DNA of 16,555 nucleotides from Promethearchaeota archaeon. Lineage in GTDB: Archaea; Asgardarchaeota; Lokiarchaeia; Sigyniarchaeales; Promethearchaeaceae. Made by a program: the position numbers and the translations under genes. The stretch lies in assembly GCA_014729055.1 (NCBI GenBank), contig WJKO01000105.1, positions 1 to 16,555 on the forward strand, written 5' to 3'. This document shows, one piece after another, positions 1-7,015 of this stretch. Below the pieces are notes generated by a model. That model made no database searches and had not been told where the DNA came from. It saw nothing but the letters and a program-made list of their open reading frames with translations. Position 1 is the stretch's first letter. Each line of letters starts with the position of its first letter.

Positions 1-98
1 ACGTCCGTGACAATTTTCTTAAACATAGTCTTAGGATCTTTATCATCAATGTCTATCTTCTTCCCATTGGAAAGGTAAACTTCAAATTTTTCCGACAT
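1..98 (-). CDS. 5' end of a small unidentified gene (partial)
   Basis: Reading leftward from an ATG at 98, the frame stays open to the window edge, giving 32 codons. The peptide begins MSEKFEVYLSNGKKIDIDD and continues to about KIVTD. It is hydrophilic and charged with alternating beta-like residues, and has no signal peptide. Codon use matches the neighbouring genes. It is divergent from the lipoate/F420 operon and shares a 62-base gap with it. I do not recognise the family, and most of the protein lies outside the window. Confidence 0.5.
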   Translation of the reverse strand, partial: MSEKFEVYLSNGKKIDIDDKDPKTMFKKIVTD

Positions 99-160
99 AA
101 CTTATTCTTGAACTTATATTCCTTTAATTGTTTTCATTTTAAAACAAAAGGTATATCACC
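99..160. promoter_or_regulatory. Divergent promoter region
   Basis: This 62-base AT-rich gap separates two divergent start codons. A TTATAT stretch at 114-119 sits about 42 bases before the rightward ATG at 161, a plausible archaeal TATA box for the six-gene operon. AAAAGGT at 146-152 could serve as a weak Shine-Dalgarno site, ending about 8 bases before that ATG. For the leftward gene, TTTTAAAA-like and AATATAAG-like stretches on the minus strand are candidate TATA elements. These are read by eye in AT-rich sequence, so confidence is low. Confidence 0.3.
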
Positions 161-1189
161 ATGATTCAGAAAATACGGATTTCGATCGGTTCAGCATCGA
201 AACTTGGTCTTCGAAAGATCAGTATGGATGCGTTCCCTACCAATATTCATTTATTAACCTATAATTCGGGTGGTTGCGTTGCTAATTGCGCATTTTGTCC
301 GCAATCTAGATATACCTTTAAAAAATTGGAACAAATTCCAAATTCTCAGAAATTCTTATCACGAGTAAATTGGCCGATTTTTTCATTTCCTAAATTATTA
401 GATATTTTAAAGACGAGATTTCCGAAACCTGGTATGGATCCCGCGGAGGAATTTCAGAGAATTTGTATACAGAGTTTAAATTATCCTAAATTTTCAGATG
501 AAGTTCTGGAAATATTAAAAAGCATCTCATCAATTACGAATATCCCAATATCATTAGCAATACCACCCGTAAAAGATGAATTCATATATCAATATAAGGA
601 AAGTGGTGCTGAAAGAATATGCTTCGCCCTTGATGCTTCCACCCCTAAGTTATTCACAAATATAAAAGGTAAAGGAAATTCTGGACCATATGTATGGGAA
701 AAACATATAGAGAGATTGCAACGTGCAGTTCAAATATTCGGTAAAGGATACACGACAACTCATCTTATCATAGGATTTGGAGAATCTGAATATGACGCTC
801 TGCATTTAATCTATAAATTGAAAAAAATGGGGATTCTTACTGGACTCTTTCCTTTTTGCCCTATTAAAAATACAAAATTTGAAGATCATAATAAACCTTC
901 TATTAGACAATTTAGAATTATTCAATTGGGTAAATATTTGATTGATACATCTACAAAATCATTTGAAGATTTTCAATTTTCTGAAAGTGGATCTTTAATT
1001 TCATATAATATATCACAGCAAAGATTGCAAGATATAATTAACACTGGAATACCATTTTTAACGTCTGGATGTCCGGGTTGCAATCGACCGTATTATACTT
1101 CCTCGCCGAGTGAAGAACAATATAACTTTCCAAGATCCTTAACCACTTCGGAGAAAAAAAAGATTCTAAAAGAAATAAAGTTAAATTAA
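161..1189 (+). CDS. Radical SAM protein, LipS-type lipoyl synthase subunit (probably LipS2-like)
   Basis: This 342-residue protein has the radical SAM CxxxCxxC motif at C39, C43 and C46, in the context CVANCAFCPQSR, which binds the 4Fe-4S cluster and SAM. A second cysteine pair, C304 and C307 in CPGCNRPYY near the C-terminus, could bind an auxiliary Fe-S cluster, as needed for a sulfur-inserting enzyme. Such archaeal proteins are often annotated as biotin synthase-like. In Thermococcus a pair of them, LipS1 and LipS2, makes the lipoyl cofactor by inserting two sulfurs into a protein-bound octanoyl chain. The next gene is a lipoate-protein ligase and the one after is a second radical SAM protein, which strongly favours the LipS reading over biotin synthesis. 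The protein is probably cytosolic. It is the first gene of the operon. The 1-versus-2 assignment is from memory and uncertain. Confidence 0.75.
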   Translation: MIQKIRISIGSASKLGLRKISMDAFPTNIHLLTYNSGGCVANCAFCPQSRYTFKKLEQIPNSQKFLSRVNWPIFSFPKLLDILKTRFPKPGMDPAEEFQRICIQSLNYPKFSDEVLEILKSISSITNIPISLAIPPVKDEFIYQYKESGAERICFALDASTPKLFTNIKGKGNSGPYVWEKHIERLQRAVQIFGKGYTTTHLIIGFGESEYDALHLIYKLKKMGILTGLFPFCPIKNTKFEDHNKPSIRQFRIIQLGKYLIDTSTKSFEDFQFSESGSLISYNISQQRLQDIINTGIPFLTSGCPGCNRPYYTSSPSEEQYNFPRSLTTSEKKKILKEIKLN

Positions 1190-1210
1190 AAGAAGTAGAG
1201 ATATAACATA

Positions 1211-2092
1211 ATGGACTCTGAAAACGACGTCCCAACATGGCGGGTATTACCATTTCAAGTAAATGACGGGATAACAAATATGGCAATAGATGAGGCAATT
1301 TTATTGGCCAGATCTGATAATCTAGTCCCAAACACCATCCGATTTTATAGATGGGATCCATCAACGGCATCTATTGGGCGGAATCAAAGCCTCTCGAGAG
1401 AGATCGATGTAGAAGCTGCTAAAAAAAATAATGTTGATATCGTTCGGAGAATTAGTGGTGGTGGTGCAGTCTATCATGATCACGAAGCTGAAATAACGTA
1501 CGCAGTTATCGCTTCCGAATCTGATATTCGAACAATTTTTAAAAATATCCTTGATGAATTGTATTGCGAAGAAGAAGGCGATACTGAAGAAACTAAAGAT
1601 CAAAAAAAGAATTCCAAGAAATCATTTTTTACAGTCGATAGTTCTTATCATGTTATCACTAAAGGGCTTGTCTCTGGTCTACAAAATATGGGCGTCGAAG
1701 TGGATCAAGGTGTTATTCATTGTCCTGCACTGTTTATAAACAAAAGAAAAATATCTGGAAATGCACAAGCACGAAGAAAAGATATTATTTTGCAACATGG
1801 TACTGTTCTTCTTCATGTTGATGCGGAATTTATGTATACTATTCTAAAAGCTCCAGAAGGCGTTACAAAGGGCAAAATGGTAGCATCAGTTAAAGCTAAA
1901 GTTACAGGATTATTTGATACGATAGAGCCAATATCAGATTATGATTTTCAGATAGATATGATCAAAGGATTTGAACAAGCGCTCCATATTAATTGTGAAA
2001 TGGGAGAATTGTCCGAAAAAGAATTGAAATTAATTCAGGAAATTAAAAAGAAACGATATTCTGATGATTCTTGGCTTAACAGACTCCCCTAA
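1211..2092 (+). CDS. lplA: Lipoate-protein ligase A family protein
   Basis: The 293-residue product belongs to the lipoate/octanoate transferase-ligase family, which attaches lipoate or octanoate to a lysine of H-protein or E2 acceptor domains. Visible hallmarks are NMAIDEAIL at 23-31, the substrate loop RRISGGGAVYHD at 79-90, and the catalytic lysine region INKRKISGNAQ with K180 as the likely active lysine. An acidic then lysine-rich insert lies at about 118-135 (EEEGDTEETKDQKKNSKK) between conserved blocks. The protein ends soon after the KRYSDDSW segment, where the ligase core normally ends, so no bacterial-style C-terminal accessory domain is fused. It follows the first radical SAM gene after 21 bases, and its 3' end overlaps the assigned start of the next. 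Sitting between two LipS-type genes, it probably supplies the octanoyl substrate or attaches lipoate. It could act as octanoyltransferase rather than ATP-dependent ligase. Confidence 0.88.
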   Translation: MDSENDVPTWRVLPFQVNDGITNMAIDEAILLARSDNLVPNTIRFYRWDPSTASIGRNQSLSREIDVEAAKKNNVDIVRRISGGGAVYHDHEAEITYAVIASESDIRTIFKNILDELYCEEEGDTEETKDQKKNSKKSFFTVDSSYHVITKGLVSGLQNMGVEVDQGVIHCPALFINKRKISGNAQARRKDIILQHGTVLLHVDAEFMYTILKAPEGVTKGKMVASVKAKVTGLFDTIEPISDYDFQIDMIKGFEQALHINCEMGELSEKELKLIQEIKKKRYSDDSWLNRLP

Positions 2093-3176
2093 GGCGATAG
2101 AAATAAAGAACTCTTATAAATTACCCTCATATTTTTCCCATAATTCTCGAAATATGCCGATTGATAGAAAATATATCATGGAAACTCTCATTTCTCGCAA
2201 AATTATTAAAGAAAGTTCTGAGGTTTCCAAAATAAGATATTCTACATTGGAACATAATCAAAAAGAAGTAATTCAAAAACTCATCCAAGAGATATCAACC
2301 CAAAATTTTGATAATATAATCACTATTTTCATACCTGGATCGGGTTTCAAATCATTAAGTGTCACGGGAAATTCATGTGAATTATCTTGTGAACACTGTG
2401 ATAGGAAATATCTTGAGATAATGCTAGATGTCTCTGACGAATCTAAGTTAAAAGAAAAATTAGACCAGCTTGTGCTAAAAGATTATAATGGTTGCCTTGT
2501 TTCTGGAGGTTGCACTGAAGATGGAAAAGTTCCTTTTTTGAAATTAAGAAATACCTTGAAAGAGTATAGAAAAAATACTAATTTGATTTTCAATTACCAT
2601 ACGGGGTTACTTAACGAAGGGGAAATAAAGGAATTTCGTCAGTTGGATCCACATATCGTATCTTTCGATTTTACTTTAGATAATGAAATCATTCATAATA
2701 TTTATCATCTAAATCTAAAATCCGCTGAAGATTATAAAAAGACTTTCAATCTTCTCAAAGAGAATAATATTAGGGTGATTCCTCATATCACAATTGGTTT
2801 AAATTATGGTTGTGTAAAAAAAGAATTTGATTCTTTGGTTTATCTTAGAGATTATAAACATGATTTAATTGTATTTATCATTTTAATACCACCTGTAAAT
2901 AATAGCGCATTTAGACTCGTGAAAAAGAATGAATTATTGGATATTTTGGTGGTTGCAAGGTTGATGTTTCCTAAAACCGAGTTATCATTGGGTTGCATGC
3001 GACCGAGAGGTCGAAATCATCAAGAGTATGAGAATTTCGCAATAAAAGCGGGAATAAATAGGATGGTTATACCTTCAAAGGAAACGTTAGACCTATTGAA
3101 AAAAGAAAGTTATAATATTTTAAAATTTAATGCATGTTGTGCTGTGCCATTAGATTTGCTAAAAAAAGAAAACTAA
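2064..3176 (+). CDS. Radical SAM protein, second LipS-type lipoyl synthase subunit (probably LipS1-like)
   Basis: This 370-residue protein carries a radical SAM CxxxCxxC motif at C105, C109 and C112 (SCELSCEHCDRKYLEIM). It then shows a barrel-like series including LVSGGCTEDG, an FNYHTGLL strand and HITIGLNYG. Additional cysteines C311 (LGCMRPRGR) and C358-C359 near the C-terminus are candidate ligands for an auxiliary cluster. Together with the radical SAM protein two genes upstream and the ligase between them, this fits the two-component archaeal lipoyl synthase. The start is uncertain. The ATG at 2064 overlaps the ligase gene by 29 bases and has no clear Shine-Dalgarno site. The ATG at 2154 (MPIDRKYIM) is an alternative that would remove the overlap. 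Some other radical SAM role cannot be excluded from motifs alone. Confidence 0.72.
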   Translation: MILGLTDSPKAIEIKNSYKLPSYFSHNSRNMPIDRKYIMETLISRKIIKESSEVSKIRYSTLEHNQKEVIQKLIQEISTQNFDNIITIFIPGSGFKSLSVTGNSCELSCEHCDRKYLEIMLDVSDESKLKEKLDQLVLKDYNGCLVSGGCTEDGKVPFLKLRNTLKEYRKNTNLIFNYHTGLLNEGEIKEFRQLDPHIVSFDFTLDNEIIHNIYHLNLKSAEDYKKTFNLLKENNIRVIPHITIGLNYGCVKKEFDSLVYLRDYKHDLIVFIILIPPVNNSAFRLVKKNELLDILVVARLMFPKTELSLGCMRPRGRNHQEYENFAIKAGINRMVIPSKETLDLLKKESYNILKFNACCAVPLDLLKKEN

Positions 3177-3191
3177 TATTACTAAACTCAA

Positions 3192-3195
3192 GAGG
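3192..3195 (+). promoter_or_regulatory. Shine-Dalgarno site supporting a TTG start
   Basis: GAGG lies 8 bases before the TTG at 3204. No suitable ATG occurs at this point, and the protein starts straight into its hydrophobic anchor, so this site decides the unusual start codon of the phosphoesterase gene. Confidence 0.5.
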
Positions 3196-3203
3196 GTATC
3201 ATT

Positions 3204-4502
3204 TTGGAACCAATAATTATTATTTTGATAATTTTTGTGCTCATTTCGTCGATCTTATTCCCCCCAGTTATGGTCTTATATGCATTTATTGCGTTATATC
3301 CTATTGGGTTAATAATAAAACATAAAACTGGCGACTTTCATCCTCATTGGACATTTGGGGGCGATCAAACTACCCAGATCTACGTATACTTTCGTTCTCA
3401 GAATTCAATAACATGTAGACTTACATATAAAAAAACGGATTCTATTGAGAATAAAGATAGATGGAACAGTATTGACGAAATAGATTTTTTGGTATCTGAT
3501 TATAATACCCCTAAGGTTAAGACTGATAAACACGGTGAATACATCCCCAAATCTCGAAGTGAATCGTCTGAAAAACATATATTCTTTATCGACAATCTTG
3601 ACCCAGGGGCTGAATATGAGTATAAAATATCTGATGCTGCAAATGAGACTCAGATTACAAGCGGAATATTCTACACACAAGAATTAGTCCCCGAAACAAA
3701 CTTCAAATTTGCCGTCTTTGGAGATTTACAGATTGCAGAGAACTTGGAGATTATTGAGAGTTATTTGTTATATCTTATGAGGAAGAACAACCCCGAATTA
3801 ATCTTAAGCTTAGGAGACAATGTTCATAAAGGTACAGATATAAATTCTTGGCGGATTCACAGCGTTATCCTGCGTAAATTATTAGCTTCCCGTCCGTTTT
3901 ATACAACTCCTGGTAATCATGATTATAGTGATGATTATGGTTATACGATGGCGAATGAAGCATTGATGCTCCCAATAACAAAAACTGATAGATGGTTTTA
4001 CTCAGTTAGGTATAATCGCGTATATTTCATATCTCTTTTAACAAGAATGCTTTCAAACGAGGTTTTACAACAAAAACAGCAAGATTTTCTAGAAAAAGAA
4101 CTAAGAACGGCAAATGCATTAATAAATGATGATAAAGTTGACTGGATTATTATCTTTACGCACGTGCCATGGTGGGGTCCTCCTTATAACAGACATAAGG
4201 TAATTGATGAACAAGAACAGTTCATAAGAGAACATTGGGTGCCCCTTTTTGAAAAATATGATGTTGACTTGCACTTTGCGGGTCATAAGCATTCTTATTG
4301 CAGAGATAAAAATAAAATAATTACGGGTTCGATGCACGGGGTTAGGAATTATCCAGAAGTTACCAAAGAAAATTATTTTTTAAGAAATAGTCATCAATTT
4401 TGTTTGATCCATGTTAGTAAGAATCAACTGAAAATTGAAGTTAAAACATGGCTTAATCGGAACATTGAAGTTGTCAAATTTCAAAGGAAAGAAATAAAAT
4501 GA
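3204..4502 (+). CDS. Membrane-anchored calcineurin-like (purple acid phosphatase-like) metallophosphoesterase
   Basis: The 432-residue protein starts at TTG. Residues 3-39 are almost wholly hydrophobic with a Pro-Pro break near 20, so this is either one long anchor or a helical hairpin. Residues about 45-165 look like a beta-rich, fibronectin-III-like domain of the kind found before purple acid phosphatase catalytic domains. The metal-binding blocks follow in order: GDLQ (D174), GDNVH (D205, N206), GNHD (N238, H239), FTHVPWW (H320) and GHKHSY (H361, H363). The usual first histidine of the D-x-H motif is glutamine here, as in enzymes with purple-acid-phosphatase-like first motifs. It probably hydrolyses a phosphate ester at the membrane; substrate and side of the membrane are unknown. 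It lies 27 bases after the second LipS gene and overlaps the next gene by ATGA, so it is translated within the cofactor operon. Its role there is unexplained. Confidence 0.85.
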   Translation: MEPIIIILIIFVLISSILFPPVMVLYAFIALYPIGLIIKHKTGDFHPHWTFGGDQTTQIYVYFRSQNSITCRLTYKKTDSIENKDRWNSIDEIDFLVSDYNTPKVKTDKHGEYIPKSRSESSEKHIFFIDNLDPGAEYEYKISDAANETQITSGIFYTQELVPETNFKFAVFGDLQIAENLEIIESYLLYLMRKNNPELILSLGDNVHKGTDINSWRIHSVILRKLLASRPFYTTPGNHDYSDDYGYTMANEALMLPITKTDRWFYSVRYNRVYFISLLTRMLSNEVLQQKQQDFLEKELRTANALINDDKVDWIIIFTHVPWWGPPYNRHKVIDEQEQFIREHWVPLFEKYDVDLHFAGHKHSYCRDKNKIITGSMHGVRNYPEVTKENYFLRNSHQFCLIHVSKNQLKIEVKTWLNRNIEVVKFQRKEIK

Positions 4503-5938
4503 AGCCTATATCCATTTTCCCTTTGGAGGGTATTCCATTAGTAAAAAAAAATGATAATATTGTCGAATTTTTACTTAAGGCGGTAAAAGATACTAATATT
4601 AACGGTTTTCAGAACGATGATATATTAATAATTAGTCATACGCTTATTTGTAAAATATATGGATTTGTTTCCAATATAAAGAATATAAAACCCAATCGTA
4701 TTGCTCAAGAAATCACAAATATAATCAACCGCGATAGGTCAAGTAAACAAGATAGAATCGATCCGAGACACATTCAATTAATCCTCAATCATTCAACTCA
4801 AATTCTTAGGTATACTCCCTATTTAATTACCCGTTCTAAACAAGGATTTGTCTGTGCACATTCTGGTATAGACAAAAGTAATATTAAAGGCAAAGACAAT
4901 TATATTTATCTACCAGATACTCTTGATGAAATCGCGCATCAAATTAGAAAAAAGATTAGTGAACTTTCTGGTGCAAATATATCCATTATTATATCAGATT
5001 CTCAATCTCGCCCATTTAGAAAAGGATCAATAGGTGTTGCGGTAGGTATTGCGGGGATCACATCCATGATCGATTTTCGTGGCAACAAAGATCTCTACGG
5101 ATATGAATTGAAACATTCAATGGTAAATCATGTTGATGAATTATGTTCCGCTGGTCAGCTATTGATGGGTGAGTCAAATGAAGCAGTACCTGCAGTAATT
5201 GTCAGAAATTATAATTTTCGAAACCACAAGAATATTGAGAAAAATGATGATATAGATATACAAAATCAATCGATAAATAAAGCAATAAGACCTAAGCAAG
5301 ATGATCTTTTCAGATATTTAACGCCTGAGGACTTCTTAAGAGGTAGACGTAGCTTTAAAGGACAATTCCTCGATCGGTCAGTTACTGATGGTTTAGTTGA
5401 AAAAGTATTTAAAATAGTAAAATTTAGTCCGTCTGCTCATAATAGGCAACCTTGGGAATATTTCTGGATAAGAAATCCGAAAACTAAGGAGAAACTAATT
5501 ACTGAGATGGGAAACAAATGGAGTCATGATCTGCAAATTGATGGAAGAGCGAAATCTCAAATAGAACAAATGGTAAAAAAATCTATTGAAACATTTAATT
5601 CTGCGCCAGTTTTTATTATTGTGACATTAGATAAGTCAAAACTGGACGTATATTCGGATCATAAAAGAAATAAATACGAGAGAATCCTCGGAATTCAATC
5701 CGTTGCAGCATCAATAATGTATTTACTATTGTCATTCAGACATAACGAACTTGAAGCATGTTGGTATAGTGCAGGATTATTTGCACAAGATGTTATTTCG
5801 ATCATCTTAAAACTCCCAGATAAATTGGAACCACAAGCGATTGTAATTGCGGGATATGCGGAACGAATAATAGGTGAGTTTATTTTACCAAGGAAGACTT
5901 CTAAACGTGAAGTCAATAATTTTCTTCATATAATTTAG
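4499..5938 (+). CDS. FbiB-like fusion: F420-0:gamma-glutamyl ligase (CofE) plus nitroreductase domain
   Basis: The 479-residue protein joins two domains. Residues 1 to about 240 are CofE, which adds glutamate(s) to F420-0 using GTP. Motifs seen are GFVCAHSGID at 116-125, SDSQSRPFRKG from 166, GVAVGIAG, and DLYGYELK. After a short polar linker, residues about 278-479 form an FMN-type nitroreductase domain: FLRGRRSFKG, then SPSAHNRQPWEYF at 310-322, IQSVAASIMYLLLSF, and a closing IVIAGYAE block. This is the layout of mycobacterial FbiB, whose C-terminal domain reduces dehydro-F420-0. It starts at the ATGA overlap with the phosphoesterase gene, with AAAGGAA about 9 bases before the ATG, and is followed 5 bases later by CofD, confirming the F420 context. 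CofE identity is firm; reductase function is inferred from architecture. Confidence 0.9.
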   Translation: MKPISIFPLEGIPLVKKNDNIVEFLLKAVKDTNINGFQNDDILIISHTLICKIYGFVSNIKNIKPNRIAQEITNIINRDRSSKQDRIDPRHIQLILNHSTQILRYTPYLITRSKQGFVCAHSGIDKSNIKGKDNYIYLPDTLDEIAHQIRKKISELSGANISIIISDSQSRPFRKGSIGVAVGIAGITSMIDFRGNKDLYGYELKHSMVNHVDELCSAGQLLMGESNEAVPAVIVRNYNFRNHKNIEKNDDIDIQNQSINKAIRPKQDDLFRYLTPEDFLRGRRSFKGQFLDRSVTDGLVEKVFKIVKFSPSAHNRQPWEYFWIRNPKTKEKLITEMGNKWSHDLQIDGRAKSQIEQMVKKSIETFNSAPVFIIVTLDKSKLDVYSDHKRNKYERILGIQSVAASIMYLLLSFRHNELEACWYSAGLFAQDVISIILKLPDKLEPQAIVIAGYAERIIGEFILPRKTSKREVNNFLHII

Positions 5939-5943
5939 AAAAA

Positions 5944-6924
5944 ATGGAGGAAGATTTGGAAAAAATGCAAGATAATCAAACACCGAAATATGTGATTTTT
6001 TCTGGAGGAATTGGTGGTGCAAAATTAATTGAAGGGTTCTATGAATCCGTAGATCCTCGTGAAATTGCCGTTATTTCTAATACAGGAGATGACATCATTC
6101 AGTTTGGATTGAGGATATGTCCTGATATAGATATAGTAATCTATACACTTTCTAATATGGTCAATAAAAAACACCTTTGGGGTTTAGAAGGTGATACATT
6201 TTCATGTTTAAACATGTTGAAAACATTTTATGGAGCTGGTGCGGATTGGTTTCATATAGGAGATAAGGATTTTGCAACTCATATATATCGTACTGAAATG
6301 CTAAAAAAGGGCTATAAATTGTCCAACGTTATTCAGAATATAATAGATAAACTAAAAGTCAAATGTCAAATTTTTCCCATGGCTGAAGAATATATTCCGA
6401 CTAGATTAGAAACGGATCTTGGCACCTTACATTTTGAAGAATACTTTGTAAAATATCAAACCCGTCCGAAAATACGAAAAATAATATACGGCGGAAGTAA
6501 CGATGTTATGATCCCAGAGAAAATTGATTCAACTCTGAGCCAATGTGAAAAAATAATTATAGCCCCATCCAATCCATTTTTAAGTATTCAACCAATTCTC
6601 GAAATTCCGTTTTATAAAGAAATCCTAAAAAAAAATAAAAAAAAAGTCATCGCTGTAACCCCGATAATTAAGGGACGAGCAGTTAAAGGTCCCACAATTT
6701 CTAATATGAAATCTATGGGACTTGAACCGACTTCGTGGGGTGTGGCAAAATATTATCAAGAATTCATATCAAAATACGTTTTTGATGAAAGTGAAGTAAT
6801 GGCTGATCTTGATATAATAATAGAAAAATATAGAAAATGTGGGATCGAGGCATTTCCGTATGATACCTTAATGAACTCAATCAAAAAAAAGAAAATGCTT
6901 GCAACGTTTATCGCTAGGTTGTAA
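5944..6924 (+). CDS. cofD: 2-phospho-L-lactate (or phosphoenolpyruvate) transferase CofD
   Basis: The 326-residue protein matches CofD. It transfers the phospholactyl or enolpyruvyl-phosphate moiety from its guanylylated form (LPPG or EPPG) to the deazaflavin Fo, making F420-0 or dehydro-F420-0. Family marks are the N-terminal FSGGIGGAKLIEGF (from residue 19), the SNTGDDIIQFGL block, the WGLEGDTF segment, and IIIAPSNPFLSIQPIL in the second half. Length is normal for the family. It is cytosolic and the last gene of the operon, 5 bases after the CofE fusion. The start is uncertain: GGAGG at 5946-5950 lies inside the first codons of the ATG at 5944, and would fit better with the in-frame TTG at 5956 or, with longer spacing, the ATG at 5965. 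The glycine-rich loop lies after all these options. Confidence 0.93.
   Translation: MEEDLEKMQDNQTPKYVIFSGGIGGAKLIEGFYESVDPREIAVISNTGDDIIQFGLRICPDIDIVIYTLSNMVNKKHLWGLEGDTFSCLNMLKTFYGAGADWFHIGDKDFATHIYRTEMLKKGYKLSNVIQNIIDKLKVKCQIFPMAEEYIPTRLETDLGTLHFEEYFVKYQTRPKIRKIIYGGSNDVMIPEKIDSTLSQCEKIIIAPSNPFLSIQPILEIPFYKEILKKNKKKVIAVTPIIKGRAVKGPTISNMKSMGLEPTSWGVAKYYQEFISKYVFDESEVMADLDIIIEKYRKCGIEAFPYDTLMNSIKKKKMLATFIARL
5946..5950 (+). promoter_or_regulatory. Shine-Dalgarno site that may move the cofD start
   Basis: GGAGG overlaps the ATG at 5944 and lies 5 bases before the in-frame TTG at 5956, or 14 before the ATG at 5965. This suggests the true start is internal to the longest frame. Confidence 0.45.
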
Positions 6925-6964
6925 AAGATTTGTAAAGAATAAAAAATACCTAGTTCAAATGGAG

Positions 6965-6977
6965 AAAAAAAAGAAAA
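6965..6977 (-). terminator. Oligo-T terminator for the surface-protein operon
   Basis: On the minus strand this reads T4-C-T8, about 40 bases beyond the stop codon of the leftward gene that ends at 7016. Archaeal termination commonly uses such T runs without a strong hairpin. Confidence 0.45.
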
Positions 6978-6989
6978 GATGTGCATTGT

Positions 6990-7003
6990 CTCTTATTATT
7001 TTT
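6990..7003 (+). terminator. T-rich terminator for the lipoate/F420 operon
   Basis: The T-rich run CTCTTATTATTTTT lies about 65 bases after the cofD stop codon, in the convergent gap between the two operons. This fits an archaeal oligo-T terminator. The rest of the 6925-7015 gap is AT-rich with no gene visible. Confidence 0.4.
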
Positions 7004-7015
7004 GAATCAATTAAG

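Noticed and set aside
161..1189. Biotin synthase (BioB) or bacterial LipA for the first radical SAM gene
   Set aside because: The neighbouring lipoate ligase and second radical SAM protein fit lipoylation rather than biotin synthesis. The C-terminal CPGCNRP pair and absence of the N-terminal LipA cysteine motif argue against BioB and LipA.
1038..1370. A 110-codon leftward frame across the first radical SAM gene and the ligase start
   Set aside because: It overlaps conserved motifs of both rightward genes, is rich in Leu, Ile and Tyr as chance frames are, and has no start signals.
6925..7015. A small gene or RNA in the convergent gap
   Set aside because: The gap is short and AT-rich, with stops in all frames and T runs facing each way, so terminators explain it.
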